Below, piece after piece: positions 52,077 through 60,940 of a DNA stretch of 64,000 nt. This stretch comes from Mucilaginibacter pankratovii (GTDB lineage: Bacteria; Bacteroidota; Bacteroidia; Sphingobacteriales; Sphingobacteriaceae). The stretch is taken from NCBI RefSeq assembly GCF_014773265.1, contig NZ_JACWMY010000019.1, positions 1 through 64,000 of the forward strand, read 5' to 3'. The position numbers and the translations under genes were made by a program. Numbering within the stretch: position 1 is the stretch's first letter; each line of letters opens with the position of its first letter. The notes below the pieces were generated by a model. It did not search any database. It had not been told where the DNA came from and was given only the letters and a program-made list of their open reading frames with translations.

Positions 52077-52928
52077 TTATTTTTTTAATTCCTTTATAAA
52101 TTCATCTATCCGGCTACTCTCTGCAGGGTCGCCTATTAGTTGCTTGCATTTTTCATAAGCTGCAATCGCTTCTTGTTTTTGGCCCAGTTGCTTATAACTT
52201 TCGGCCAGGTAAAAGTAGGGCTCAAGCTCTTCTTTTATGGCTATCATGGTTTTAAACCTGCCAACCGCTTTATCGTACTGGCCGCTCTTCATGGCAAACA
52301 TGCCTAAATTGAGCAATGCCGAGTGATTTTTCGGGTCCTGCTTTACTACTTCAAGCAATAAGGCAATTCCCTGCATTGGCATACCGCCACCGTTTACATA
52401 GGCAACGCCTAACCCGGTTTTGGCCTCCAGATCTGCCGGCTTTAGCTTAGTAGCATTTAAAAACGCTTCCGATGCTTTGGCGCTCAGGGCAACCTGCTCG
52501 TTAGCATCCTGCGAACGTTTGGTGGCTTCGTTAAAACGGTTACCTGCATTTACCCAGTCATCAAACGCATTTGTTTGCTGCGCTATCTCCTGGTAATAAA
52601 ACGCTGCCGGGGCCGGCTGTACAGCTGCATCCCATAAAGCCGCCAAACTACGCTGAACCGATGGCTTTGCAGCAAACGACGCCGTTTTTAGCTGGCTTTC
52701 CAATGCTTCAATCTGCTTTAACTGTTCTGCATCCAAACTTTGCTTTGCCAGTGCCGATACCGAAGCTTCGGATAATTCAGCAGCTGGTTTTGCATTGGCA
52801 TCAACAGCAGTAGTAGCGGGCTTGGCAGCAACCTCTTTAGATTTTACCAAACCTTTAACAGGTTGCAGATACAAATAGCCCATAGTAACAATTACTATTG
52901 CACAAACGGCTATCTGTTTTTTATTCAT
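52077..52928 (-). CDS. Tetratricopeptide-repeat protein, membrane-anchored
   Basis: A 283-residue protein. An N-terminal hydrophobic anchor (IAVCAIVIVTMGYLYLQ) is followed by an Ala/Lys-rich linker. About four TPR units (residues about 110-275) include GVAYVNGGGMPMQGIALLLEV and ALLNLGMFAMKSGQYDKAVGRF. The TPRs probably face the periplasm as a protein-interaction scaffold. Six bases separate it from the HU gene, so they share an operon. Its partner is unknown. Confidence 0.85.
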   Translation of the reverse strand: MNKKQIAVCAIVIVTMGYLYLQPVKGLVKSKEVAAKPATTAVDANAKPAAELSEASVSALAKQSLDAEQLKQIEALESQLKTASFAAKPSVQRSLAALWDAAVQPAPAAFYYQEIAQQTNAFDDWVNAGNRFNEATKRSQDANEQVALSAKASEAFLNATKLKPADLEAKTGLGVAYVNGGGMPMQGIALLLEVVKQDPKNHSALLNLGMFAMKSGQYDKAVGRFKTMIAIKEELEPYFYLAESYKQLGQKQEAIAAYEKCKQLIGDPAESSRIDEFIKELKK

Positions 52929-52934
52929 TGCTTA

Positions 52935-53240
52935 TTATTTGCTTGCTTTAGCAGTGGGTTTGTTACCTGTACGTACTTTCTCTACAAAAGTTTTAGCTGG
53001 TTTAAAGCTTGGTACAAAATGCTCGGGGATAATAATGGCAGTATTTTTTGAAATGTTACGCGCGGTTTTTTTAGCTCTCTTTTTAACTACAAAACTTCCG
53101 AATCCTCTTACGTAAACGTTCTCGCCACCTACCATTGAGCTTTTCACTACTTTGAAAAACGCTTCAACGGTTTCCTGCACGTCAACTTTCTCGATACCTG
53201 TTTTAGAAGAGATTTCAGCTATAATTTCTGCCTTGGTCAT
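52935..53240 (-). CDS. HU-family DNA-binding protein
   Basis: A 101-residue nucleoid protein. The N-terminal MTKAEIIAEISSKTGI and the DNA-binding arm FGSFVVKKRAKKTARNISKN are typical, and the C-terminal tail is about ten residues longer than E. coli HU. First gene of the HU-TPR-AURKAIP1-rng cluster, with its own promoter at 53292-53299. Assignment to HU rather than IHF is made on the family pattern for Bacteroidota. Confidence 0.93.
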   Translation of the reverse strand: MTKAEIIAEISSKTGIEKVDVQETVEAFFKVVKSSMVGGENVYVRGFGSFVVKKRAKKTARNISKNTAIIIPEHFVPSFKPAKTFVEKVRTGNKPTAKASK

Positions 53241-53291
53241 ATCCTGTTTTCTTTATTTAAAATGTATAAATACTTAACTGTTTTGGGGTTG

Positions 53292-53299
53292 CAAAAGTA
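53292..53299 (-). promoter_or_regulatory. HU operon promoter, -7 element
   Basis: Minus-strand TACTTTTG, giving a leader of about 45 bases to the HU ATG. The upstream region is very AT-rich but has no well-spaced TTG. Confidence 0.55.
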
Positions 53300-53413
53300 T
53301 CGCTTTAAAATTAAAGATTAAAATAATTAACACATTTTTTTTGTAGAGTGCCAAAAACAGCATTTACAGGCTTAAATTATGATACTGAGATGGATAAAGT
53401 ATCTTTGCATTTG

Positions 53414-54460
53414 ATGAGTATTTGGGGAGAACTGATAAGCTGGTATGAGGGAAATAAGCGCGACTTACCCTGGCGCAACACCACCGATGCTTATATTATA
53501 TGGCTATCAGAAATTATACTGCAGCAAACCCGCGTAGAGCAGGGAATGCCTTATTTTTACCGCTTTGCAGAAAAATATCCAACCGTTACGCACTTTGCGG
53601 CAGCGCCCGAAGATGATATTTTAAAATTATGGCAGGGCCTGGGTTACTATTCGCGGGGGCGCAACATGCTCAAAACAGCGCAGCTGGTACAGCAGTTATA
53701 TGGCGGCCAGTTTCCTACCTCCTACGAGCAGCTTATAAAGCTAAAAGGAATAGGCGAATATACCGCCGCCGCCATATCATCTTTCTCGGCAAACGAAGTG
53801 CGGGCCGTAGTTGATGGCAATGTTTACCGTGTGCTGGCCCGTTATTTTGGTATTGATGAACCTATAAATTCGCCAAAAGGCAAAAAAATATTTCAGCAAC
53901 TGGCAGATGAGGTGATGGATAAACAACGCCCGGCATTGCACAACCAGGCCATGATGGAATTTGGCGCGATGCTTTGCAAGCCAAAAAACCCGGCCTGCGG
54001 CATTTGCCCGGTACATTTAGGATGCGCTGCATTTAAAACAAACGCCACCACATATTTGCCGGTAAAACTTAAAACGGTAAAAATCCGGAAACGATATTTT
54101 AACTATTTGTTAATAATGGACGGCGAAATGTTGCTTATGAACAAGCGCGGCGAAAGTGATATATGGGCCAATATGTACGACCTGCCATTGATAGAAACCG
54201 AAGCCTTAATTGAGCCGGCACAACTATTTCAGCGCCATAACGTAAAAGAAATTCTTGGAAGCAATATGGCTATTAAGGATACTTCGGAAGTAATAAAACA
54301 CGTACTTACACACCAGCATCTGTTTATTCAATTCATTATTTTAGAGGGGCAACCCGAAAATTTACAGCCCAACTGGTTTTACACTGCACTTGATAATTTA
54401 GAGAATTTAGCTATGCCGCAGCGAATTTTTATATTTATAAAAAAATTTTTTAATTTCTAA
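53414..54460 (+). CDS. mutY: A/G-specific adenine glycosylase MutY
   Basis: A 348-residue base-excision enzyme that removes adenine opposite 8-oxoguanine. Catalytic Glu is in LSEIILQQTRVEQG; the helix-hairpin-helix LKGIGEYTAAAI is followed by the conserved Asp in VVDGNVYRVL. The [4Fe-4S] loop has spacing C-x6-C-x2-C-x5-C (CKPKNPACGICPVHLGC). The C-terminal NUDIX-like 8-oxoG domain begins near residue 235. Starts at GTG 53348, ATG 53390 and ATG 53414 are possible. The last fits the family N-terminus, and a TATCTTTG box at 53400-53407 supports it. It is followed by ssb after 23 bp. Confidence 0.92.
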   Translation: MSIWGELISWYEGNKRDLPWRNTTDAYIIWLSEIILQQTRVEQGMPYFYRFAEKYPTVTHFAAAPEDDILKLWQGLGYYSRGRNMLKTAQLVQQLYGGQFPTSYEQLIKLKGIGEYTAAAISSFSANEVRAVVDGNVYRVLARYFGIDEPINSPKGKKIFQQLADEVMDKQRPALHNQAMMEFGAMLCKPKNPACGICPVHLGCAAFKTNATTYLPVKLKTVKIRKRYFNYLLIMDGEMLLMNKRGESDIWANMYDLPLIETEALIEPAQLFQRHNVKEILGSNMAIKDTSEVIKHVLTHQHLFIQFIILEGQPENLQPNWFYTALDNLENLAMPQRIFIFIKKFFNF

Positions 54461-54483
54461 ATAATTCTCCGTTAATTTATGGC

Positions 54484-54912
54484 ATGTCTGGAATTAATAA
54501 AGTAATACTTGTTGGTCATTTAGGAAAGGACCCGGAGGTAAGGCATTTGGAGGGTGGCGTGGCCGTAGCCAGCTTTCCGTTAGCTACCTCAGAAACGTTT
54601 AACAAAGACGGCCGCAAAGTAGAACAAACCGAATGGCACAATATTGTAATGTGGCGCGGGCTGGCAGATGTAGCCGCTAAATTTTTACAGAAGGGGAAAT
54701 TAGTTTACATTGAAGGCAAATTACGCACCCGTTCTTTCGAGGATAAAGAAGGTATCAAGAAATACACTACCGAGATAGTTGCCGAAAACTTTACCATGCT
54801 TGGCCGCAAAACAGATTTTGAGAATGGCGATAACCAGCCACGCAACGGCGTGAAACCAAATAACGATAATGAAGGCATCCGCATCAGCGATGCCGACGAT
54901 CTCCCTTTTTAA
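54484..54912 (+). CDS. ssb: Single-stranded DNA-binding protein
   Basis: A 142-residue SSB. The OB fold (1-110) starts MSGINKVILVGHLGKDPEVR. A short linker follows, and the acidic C-terminal tip DADDLPF recruits repair and replication enzymes. It is co-transcribed with mutY (23-bp gap). A terminator follows. Confidence 0.96.
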   Translation: MSGINKVILVGHLGKDPEVRHLEGGVAVASFPLATSETFNKDGRKVEQTEWHNIVMWRGLADVAAKFLQKGKLVYIEGKLRTRSFEDKEGIKKYTTEIVAENFTMLGRKTDFENGDNQPRNGVKPNNDNEGIRISDADDLPF

Positions 54913-54933
54913 CCTAATTTTAATTTAAATTAC

Positions 54934-54963
54934 AAAAGCCTCCGGTATTCATCGGAGGCTTTT
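54934..54963. terminator. Bidirectional terminator between ssb and the NtrY-like kinase
   Basis: AAAAGCCTCCG (54934-54944) and CGGAGGCTTTT (54953-54963) form a perfect 11-bp stem with U-runs either way. It serves two convergent genes. Confidence 0.9.
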
Positions 54964-54990
54964 GGTTTATACAAGAAACCGGCAAGCTAT

Positions 54991-57900
54991 TTACACCCCG
55001 GCGTTGTCTGCGGGGAAGTTGAGGTAAAAGGTTGTGCCTACGCCGATGTTTGTTTCGAACCATATTTTTCCGCTGGCGTTTTCGATGGAATTTTTTACGA
55101 ATGCAAGCCCCAGGCCAGTCCCCGAACTTTTAGTAGTAAAATTTGGCTCGAAAATTTTATCGCGCATGTTCTCGGGGATCCCGTTACCATTATCTTTTAT
55201 GGTTAGCAGCACATTTTTGCTGGTTATCAAAAAGTTTATCTCTATGAGGCAGTCGCGTTCGGGCGGGGTAGCTTCTATGGCGTTTTTAAGCAGGTTGTTA
55301 AAGCAGCGCAGAAGCTGGTCGCGGTCGGCGGCTACAAAGAACGGCGTAGTGGGCGGCATCATCAAAATTTGCACGTTATCCATCTGTTTAAAAATAATAA
55401 CGGCCTGCCCCAGCATCTCAAACAAATTAATGCTTTCTATACGGGTATCGGGCATTTTGGCGAAGGCCGAAAACTCTGAGGCGATGTTAGAGAGGCTTTC
55501 TATCTGCTCTACAAAGGATTTACTAAAGCGCTCAAACTTCTGGTCAAACTTGGGGTCCTTATCCTTCCACGATTTATCCAGCAGCTGCAAACCCAGCTTT
55601 AAAGGCGTAAGCGGGTTCTTAATTTCGTGCGCTACCTGCTTAGCCATTTCGCGCCAGGCGGTCTCCCTTTCAGATTGTGCCAGTTTATGCGCGCTGTTCT
55701 CCAGCGCCGCTATCATGTTATTATATTCTTTTACCAGGGCGCCTATCTCATCATCGCGCTCCCATTTAATAGGTTCGTTCTTTTTGCCGTAGATGGTTTT
55801 ACTCAGGTTATACTGGATAAAGTTTAGCGGCGCGGTTATTTGCCTTGCAATAATAACCGCAAACAGGCCTATAGCTATAAATACCAGCGCATAAACGTTT
55901 ATCATAATATTTAGCAAAGAGCCGATGCGCTCGGTATAATCAGCCTCGTTGGCAAAGTATGGCAACTGCAAGTAGGCAATTATCTCGTGTTTAGAGTTTC
56001 TTAATGGCGCGTAAGCCGCCTTATAGGTAAGTTTTGAGATGCGTTCCTCGTTTACAAACTCCGATTTTTGTTCATCATTTAAGGCAATGAATGCCCTCCC
56101 GTTCATGCGGGGAGCAATCAGGCCATAATCGTAAATTTTGGGCTGGGTAGATATCAGGCGAACGCCGTTAAGATCGTAAAGGGTTAAATCGGTTGTATAA
56201 TTATCCGCAAGTTTATCAAAGGCAACCCGGCCTTCTTCGGTGATGCTACCTACGTACTCGTTTATCGGCCCGTCCTCCAAAATGCTTGCTATCTGCATAA
56301 TTTTGGCCCTGATATTTTTATCCTGCTGGCTTTGGTATTGCGTACTTATAGATACAAAGGTGATTATCCCCACCAACACCAGTGTTATAACCACCGCAAA
56401 TATCATAGAGAACTGGATGCGGGTTTTATAGAGGACCCTGTCGAAATTGATTTTAACGTTCCAGTTGATACGGTTGTTGTTGATATTGAAGATCTTAACC
56501 TTTATCCACAGCAGCCTTATCAGTAAAATTAACGAGGCAAATGCCAGTATCACCACAAAAAAGAAAGTTAAAGCGGTTACAATAGCCGCTACGGCGTTTT
56601 CCTCCTTAGTTACTACAATAAGGTTGCGGTTGGTTGGCTTATACAATAAGTGGCTATATTTGGTAAACCTGTCAAACCAGCCTATCCGGCTGCCGGTATT
56701 TACCTGCGTGGTATACTTTTTTAGCTCACCTTTAAACTCTTTATTATTTACGCTATACACATAATTGCCGCTTTGGCCTATCAGCATATCATCGGCATAA
56801 AAAGCATAGGAGTAATCTTTAAACTCCTCCTCTGGCTTGTCGCTCTTATCAATAAGCAGTTCGGGAAAGGTACCGGTTGCCAATAGCGGCCGGGCCTTCA
56901 GTTCTATTACAATGGTACCAAGCGTGCTCTCGCCATCTATAACCGGCAATATGGCAAAGTAGCTTTGAAAACCAAACGACTCGTTTTCGCGATAAAAGTA
57001 GCTGGAAACCTTAAACGAGCTGTACTGCACCATATCTGTAAATATCTCTAAAGGATACTCAGCGTCATCGGCAGATAATGGCTTGTTGTTTAGATCAAAC
57101 TCGTGTATTTTAAAATCGTATTTAGAGAGGTACCTGTCAAAGTAAAGCTTTTGCAGGCGCGTAGACAGATAATCGTTGGCGTGCGTGCCACTTTTAAAGT
57201 ATTGAATAATTGCCTTTTCCTTAATGATATCCTTCTCTATCTTTTTAAATAAGGTATCCGCGGTTACGTCATCCGGCAATTCCAGGCGCTGTATCAGCAC
57301 CCGGCGGGTTGATTGCTCTTTTGCCCCTTCAAAACGGTAAAGTTTTACGGATGAAATAAGCGCGCATATTAAAACGATGAGCAGGAACGACCCGGCGGTG
57401 AACTTCCTTCCATCGTACAAAAAACTATACCCACGTGATAACACCAATATTGCCCAAAACAGGTAAAACAGGCTAAACTCCACATACCAGGTTACCAATG
57501 CTGTTGTGATGATAATGCCTACCCCAAATATTAAAGCCTGCCTGGCAATGGGGATGTTAAGCTTAAAGCAAACTGTTAAAATAACATCTGTAAGTAATAC
57601 AAACATTAAAAAGCTAAAGCAGAGCATTAAAACCCCAATAAGGCTATACACCGACAGGTTAAGCACGTTGTTTACATCAAAGCTGATCTTGGAGTTGACC
57701 ACCAGCCCATAAAACAGGTGCAGTAAACTGGTTGATGTTGCAATCAGCGTAACAAAGCACAAAGCATATATAAGGTAGCTGAGCGCTTTGCCCGGCATAT
57801 GTATTATTAATTTACTGCGCAGGGTATATAAATATGCCACAAACCAGCACATAGCCAGGATATTGATGCAAAAATCGCCCAGGGAGGGGTAAACATAGCT

Positions 57901-58737
57901 GGAGCCATACAGCTGCGGACTGAAAAGCTTTAGCGGCTGGGTAAAGTTTGGCCAGCCATAATGCAAATTAACAAACCTGAATGCTACGATAAAGGTGGCC
58001 AATACCAGTAACGACAGGTAAACCATGCCCCTGTTGGCCAGGTAGGTTACCATAACGTGTACAAAAACAAAAAGGCTAAGCATAGCCAGTATCCATACCG
58101 ATAGCTCGAAATAAAAGAACCGGTTGTTAACCCCGCCATTTACCAGTTTTACCGAAAACAGGTAGGTGTTTTTAAGATCGTGTACAGCGTAAACGCCTTT
58201 ATCGGTAAAGTCGGCTATATCTATGTTGGTATCGTCGGTAAGATCGGTAGCGAAAGTGTTTTGGAGATACTTATTCTGGAACTCGTAGGCGTTTTTTACA
58301 GGAATAAAAAACAGCGCGGAGAAACTGCCTTCCGATCTTTTAATAACCTCGTAATACCCATTATCCGACCGGATGAATGAGCAGCCCTCTTTTATTCGGG
58401 CTGCATTATCCGGCACTATTTTGGCCCCGCTCCAAAAATCAACCCGCCCGTTTTTTAAGGTAACAAGCCAGATATTTCTTTTAAGGGTGTGGTCGTTTAT
58501 AAAAGCAAGCGCCTCGGTATGCTTTAACGGGAAGCCCTTTATTTGGCTAAAGGCTTCCTTATCGTTTAGTATATCATAAACATCGCCCTCCTTTTTATGG
58601 AGATTATCTTCTAATAGCCGGGCTGTTTGCGCTAAATTATTTGCAGGCGAATAAGTATTCTCAACAATTATTGCTGTAATTAATAAACTGGCGAACAGGA
58701 GCGCCAATAGTGCACGTATTTTTCCGGCGGTAGTCAA
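54991..58737 (-). CDS. Large NtrY-like membrane sensor histidine kinase
   Basis: A 1248-residue kinase. It has an N-terminal helix, a first extracytoplasmic domain (about 30-205), a block of about seven transmembrane helices (210-470), and a second extracytoplasmic domain (about 480-740). A transmembrane helix, another (IQFSMIFAVVITLVLVGIITF) and a third sensor domain then lead to the last helix (about 960-985). HAMP, HisKA with phospho-acceptor His1037 (KQVAHEIKNPLTPLK) and HATPase (NNLLKNAIEATP, DNGNGIPE, GTGLGLAF) complete it. The start is TTG 58737; a TAGTTTTG box lies at 58771-58778. No response regulator is adjacent. Three sensor domains are unusual; ligands unknown. Confidence 0.88.
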   Translation of the reverse strand: MTTAGKIRALLALLFASLLITAIIVENTYSPANNLAQTARLLEDNLHKKEGDVYDILNDKEAFSQIKGFPLKHTEALAFINDHTLKRNIWLVTLKNGRVDFWSGAKIVPDNAARIKEGCSFIRSDNGYYEVIKRSEGSFSALFFIPVKNAYEFQNKYLQNTFATDLTDDTNIDIADFTDKGVYAVHDLKNTYLFSVKLVNGGVNNRFFYFELSVWILAMLSLFVFVHVMVTYLANRGMVYLSLLVLATFIVAFRFVNLHYGWPNFTQPLKLFSPQLYGSSYVYPSLGDFCINILAMCWFVAYLYTLRSKLIIHMPGKALSYLIYALCFVTLIATSTSLLHLFYGLVVNSKISFDVNNVLNLSVYSLIGVLMLCFSFLMFVLLTDVILTVCFKLNIPIARQALIFGVGIIITTALVTWYVEFSLFYLFWAILVLSRGYSFLYDGRKFTAGSFLLIVLICALISSVKLYRFEGAKEQSTRRVLIQRLELPDDVTADTLFKKIEKDIIKEKAIIQYFKSGTHANDYLSTRLQKLYFDRYLSKYDFKIHEFDLNNKPLSADDAEYPLEIFTDMVQYSSFKVSSYFYRENESFGFQSYFAILPVIDGESTLGTIVIELKARPLLATGTFPELLIDKSDKPEEEFKDYSYAFYADDMLIGQSGNYVYSVNNKEFKGELKKYTTQVNTGSRIGWFDRFTKYSHLLYKPTNRNLIVVTKEENAVAAIVTALTFFFVVILAFASLILLIRLLWIKVKIFNINNNRINWNVKINFDRVLYKTRIQFSMIFAVVITLVLVGIITFVSISTQYQSQQDKNIRAKIMQIASILEDGPINEYVGSITEEGRVAFDKLADNYTTDLTLYDLNGVRLISTQPKIYDYGLIAPRMNGRAFIALNDEQKSEFVNEERISKLTYKAAYAPLRNSKHEIIAYLQLPYFANEADYTERIGSLLNIMINVYALVFIAIGLFAVIIARQITAPLNFIQYNLSKTIYGKKNEPIKWERDDEIGALVKEYNNMIAALENSAHKLAQSERETAWREMAKQVAHEIKNPLTPLKLGLQLLDKSWKDKDPKFDQKFERFSKSFVEQIESLSNIASEFSAFAKMPDTRIESINLFEMLGQAVIIFKQMDNVQILMMPPTTPFFVAADRDQLLRCFNNLLKNAIEATPPERDCLIEINFLITSKNVLLTIKDNGNGIPENMRDKIFEPNFTTKSSGTGLGLAFVKNSIENASGKIWFETNIGVGTTFYLNFPADNAGV

Positions 58738-58809
58738 ATGTTTTTAAAGCTAATTAAATCGTCACACAAACAAAACTACACAAGGGGCAATTAGTTTCGT
58801 TTGTAACTT

Positions 58810-59688
58810 TTATAATGCAGCAGCCGCCGTGGGCACATTCTTATCCACTTTTTTTACAAGCCCCTGCAGCACTTTACCCGGGCCAACTTCGGTAAATGAT
58901 GTTGCACCATCGCGCAGCATTTGCTCCACGGTTTGTGTCCAACGCACCGGGCCGGTTAGCTGGGCTATCAGGTTTTGTTTTATCTCTTCCACATCGGTGT
59001 GCGGTTTGGCATCAATGTTTTGATATACCGGGCAAACCGGCTGTTTAAATTCGGTTTGTAAAATGGCGTCCTGCAGTTCAACCCTTGCTGCTTCCATCAA
59101 TGGCGAGTGGAACGCGCCACCCACGTTTAATTTAAGCGCTCGTTTAGCACCGGCGGCCAGCATTTTTTCGCAGGCAGCATCAATACCGGCAATGCTGCCA
59201 GATATTACCAGTTGCCCCGGGCAGTTATAGTTAGCTGGTACTACCACATCGCTCACCTGGTGGCAAATATCCTCAACCGTAAAATCGTCCAAAGCCAAAA
59301 TAGCAGCCATGGTACCGGGTTGTATCTCGCAGGCTTTTTGCATTGCATTTGCGCGGGCCGCAACCAAACGCAAACCATCTTCAAAAGACAAAGCACCTGT
59401 TGCAACCAGGCTGGAGAATTCGCCAAGGGAATGACCGGCCACCATCTCTGGCTCAAAATCGCTCATCACTTTGGCCATAATAACCGAGTGCAGAAAAATA
59501 GCGGGCTGGGTTACGTTTGTTTGTTTCAGGTCTTCCTCGGTACCATCAAACATTACATCGGTAATGCGGAAACCCAAAATCTCGTTTGCCTTTTCAAACA
59601 GCTCTTTTGCCTGCTCGCTTTGCTCGTAAAGGTCTTTACCCATACCCGGGAATTGGGCGCCCTGCCCAGGGAAAATGTATGCTTTCAT
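58810..59688 (-). CDS. fabD: ACP S-malonyltransferase
   Basis: A 292-residue enzyme that transfers malonyl from malonyl-CoA to acyl carrier protein for fatty-acid synthesis. The nucleophile is Ser87 in GHSLGEF. FPGQGAQFPGMG at the N-terminus and the conserved HSPLMEAA histidine are present. It is downstream of folE across a 107-bp repeat-containing gap, probably in the queD-folE-fabD transcription unit. No other fab gene is adjacent. Confidence 0.96.
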   Translation of the reverse strand: MKAYIFPGQGAQFPGMGKDLYEQSEQAKELFEKANEILGFRITDVMFDGTEEDLKQTNVTQPAIFLHSVIMAKVMSDFEPEMVAGHSLGEFSSLVATGALSFEDGLRLVAARANAMQKACEIQPGTMAAILALDDFTVEDICHQVSDVVVPANYNCPGQLVISGSIAGIDAACEKMLAAGAKRALKLNVGGAFHSPLMEAARVELQDAILQTEFKQPVCPVYQNIDAKPHTDVEEIKQNLIAQLTGPVRWTQTVEQMLRDGATSFTEVGPGKVLQGLVKKVDKNVPTAAAAL

Positions 59689-59695
59689 TGTTGGT

Positions 59696-59785
59696 TTATT
59701 GGTTCATTAGTTCAGTGGTTCATTAGTACATGGCTCATTAGTTGGATTTTGGCAACCTTTGCACCAATGAACTAATGAACCAGTA
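59696..59785. repeat. Inverted repeat in the folE-fabD spacer
   Basis: TTATTGGTTCATTAGTTCA (from 59696) pairs with TGAACTAATGAACCAGTAA (59768-59786) with one mismatch; the inner 14 bases (59701-59714, 59768-59781) are exact. Further GTTCATTAG units lie between. It is a non-coding dispersed-repeat type inside an operon, like those in sdhCAB. Confidence 0.75.
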
Positions 59786-59795
59786 AGCCAATGAA

Positions 59796-60434
59796 CTAAC
59801 TCAGTTTCGATGATATTAAATTCAGGAACTCTGTCCTTGTTTTTTCTTTTAAAAACTCCCCGGTAAACGCCGATGTGGTGGTTACCGAGTTTTGCTTTTG
59901 CACCCCGCGCATACTCATGCACAGGTGGCGGCACTCTATTACCACACCAACCCCAATGGGGTTAAGTGTTTCCTGGATACAATCGCGGATCTCGTTCGTC
60001 AGGCGCTCCTGTACCTGCAGGCGGCGGGCAAACACATCCACTATCCGCGGTATCTTGCTCAGGCCAACTACATAGCCGTTAGGGATGTAAGCGACATGCG
60101 CTTTACCAAAAAAAGGCAGCATGTGGTGCTCGCACATCGAGTATACTTCGATGTCTTTTACAATCACCATCTGGCTGTAATCTTCCTTAAACATGGCAGA
60201 GTTCAATATCTCTTTAGCATCCAAATCGTAGCCATGCGTAAGGTATAGCATTGCTTTGGCCATGCGCTCGGGGGTTTTTAACAAACCATCGCGCGCCGGG
60301 TTTTCGCCAATGTGCTTTAATACATCCAGGTAATTGTCCGACAGATGCTGTATCAGCTCCGGGTTGTAGCGGTCAACCTTTTGGTAGCCGTTTATCCCTG
60401 CATCCCTGTCGGGAATGTTATTTTCGTTATCCAT
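59796..60434 (-). CDS. folE: GTP cyclohydrolase I
   Basis: A 212-residue enzyme converting GTP to 7,8-dihydroneopterin triphosphate, the precursor of folate and of queuosine. Zinc ligands are Cys101 and His104 in MCEHHMLPF, plus the second cysteine in ECRHLCMSMRGV. It lies 9 bp after queD, whose product uses this enzyme's product, so the pair is a functional unit. Confidence 0.96.
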   Translation of the reverse strand: MDNENNIPDRDAGINGYQKVDRYNPELIQHLSDNYLDVLKHIGENPARDGLLKTPERMAKAMLYLTHGYDLDAKEILNSAMFKEDYSQMVIVKDIEVYSMCEHHMLPFFGKAHVAYIPNGYVVGLSKIPRIVDVFARRLQVQERLTNEIRDCIQETLNPIGVGVVIECRHLCMSMRGVQKQNSVTTTSAFTGEFLKEKTRTEFLNLISSKLS

Positions 60435-60443
60435 TATTCAGGT

Positions 60444-60863
60444 TTATCCGCCAAAGTACTCGGCAGAATTGTTTTCGGTTTCAAACAATCTCACCGAATG
60501 CAAAAACACACCCGGGTAAGCTTCTATTGGGGCCTTTAGCTGGTTAAATATCTCAATGGTAAGCAATTCGGTTGATGCCATTTTGCCCTTCATAAAATCA
60601 ACATCCAGGTTGAGGTTTTTATGATCGAGTTTGTCAATAACGTACTCGTTTATGATCTCCTTCAATTCTTTAAGATCTATCAGGTAGCCGGTAGCGTGGG
60701 TAATTTCGCCCTTCACCGTTACAAACAGGTTGTAATTGTGCCCGTGCCAGTTTGGGTTGGCACATTTGCCAAACACTTCGGCGTTTTTCTCTGCGCTCCA
60801 CTCTTCGCGGTACATCCTGTGTGCCGCGTTAAAATGTTCTTTGCGCGTAATATGTATCATCAT
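60444..60863 (-). CDS. queD: 6-carboxy-5,6,7,8-tetrahydropterin synthase QueD
   Basis: A 139-residue member of the 6-pyruvoyl-tetrahydropterin synthase family and the second step of queuosine and 7-deazaguanine synthesis. It has zinc-binding histidines (FNAAHRMY and WHGHNY) and catalytic Cys in FGKCANPNW. ATG 60863 (or 60860) is chosen over the extension to 60893 because a TATATTTG promoter box lies at 60878-60885. First gene of the queD-folE(-fabD) unit. Confidence 0.93.
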   Translation of the reverse strand: MMIHITRKEHFNAAHRMYREEWSAEKNAEVFGKCANPNWHGHNYNLFVTVKGEITHATGYLIDLKELKEIINEYVIDKLDHKNLNLDVDFMKGKMASTELLTIEIFNQLKAPIEAYPGVFLHSVRLFETENNSAEYFGG

Positions 60864-60877
60864 AGCAATTAATGGTG

Positions 60878-60885
60878 CAAATATA
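60878..60885 (-). promoter_or_regulatory. queD operon promoter, -7 element
   Basis: Minus-strand TATATTTG, 15-22 bases before ATG 60863. It rules out the longer open frame. Confidence 0.6.
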
Positions 60886-60940
60886 CAAAACAAAAATAGC
60901 TGAGTTGTTTTATCTTAGTGCTCGAAAATAAATTTGAAAT

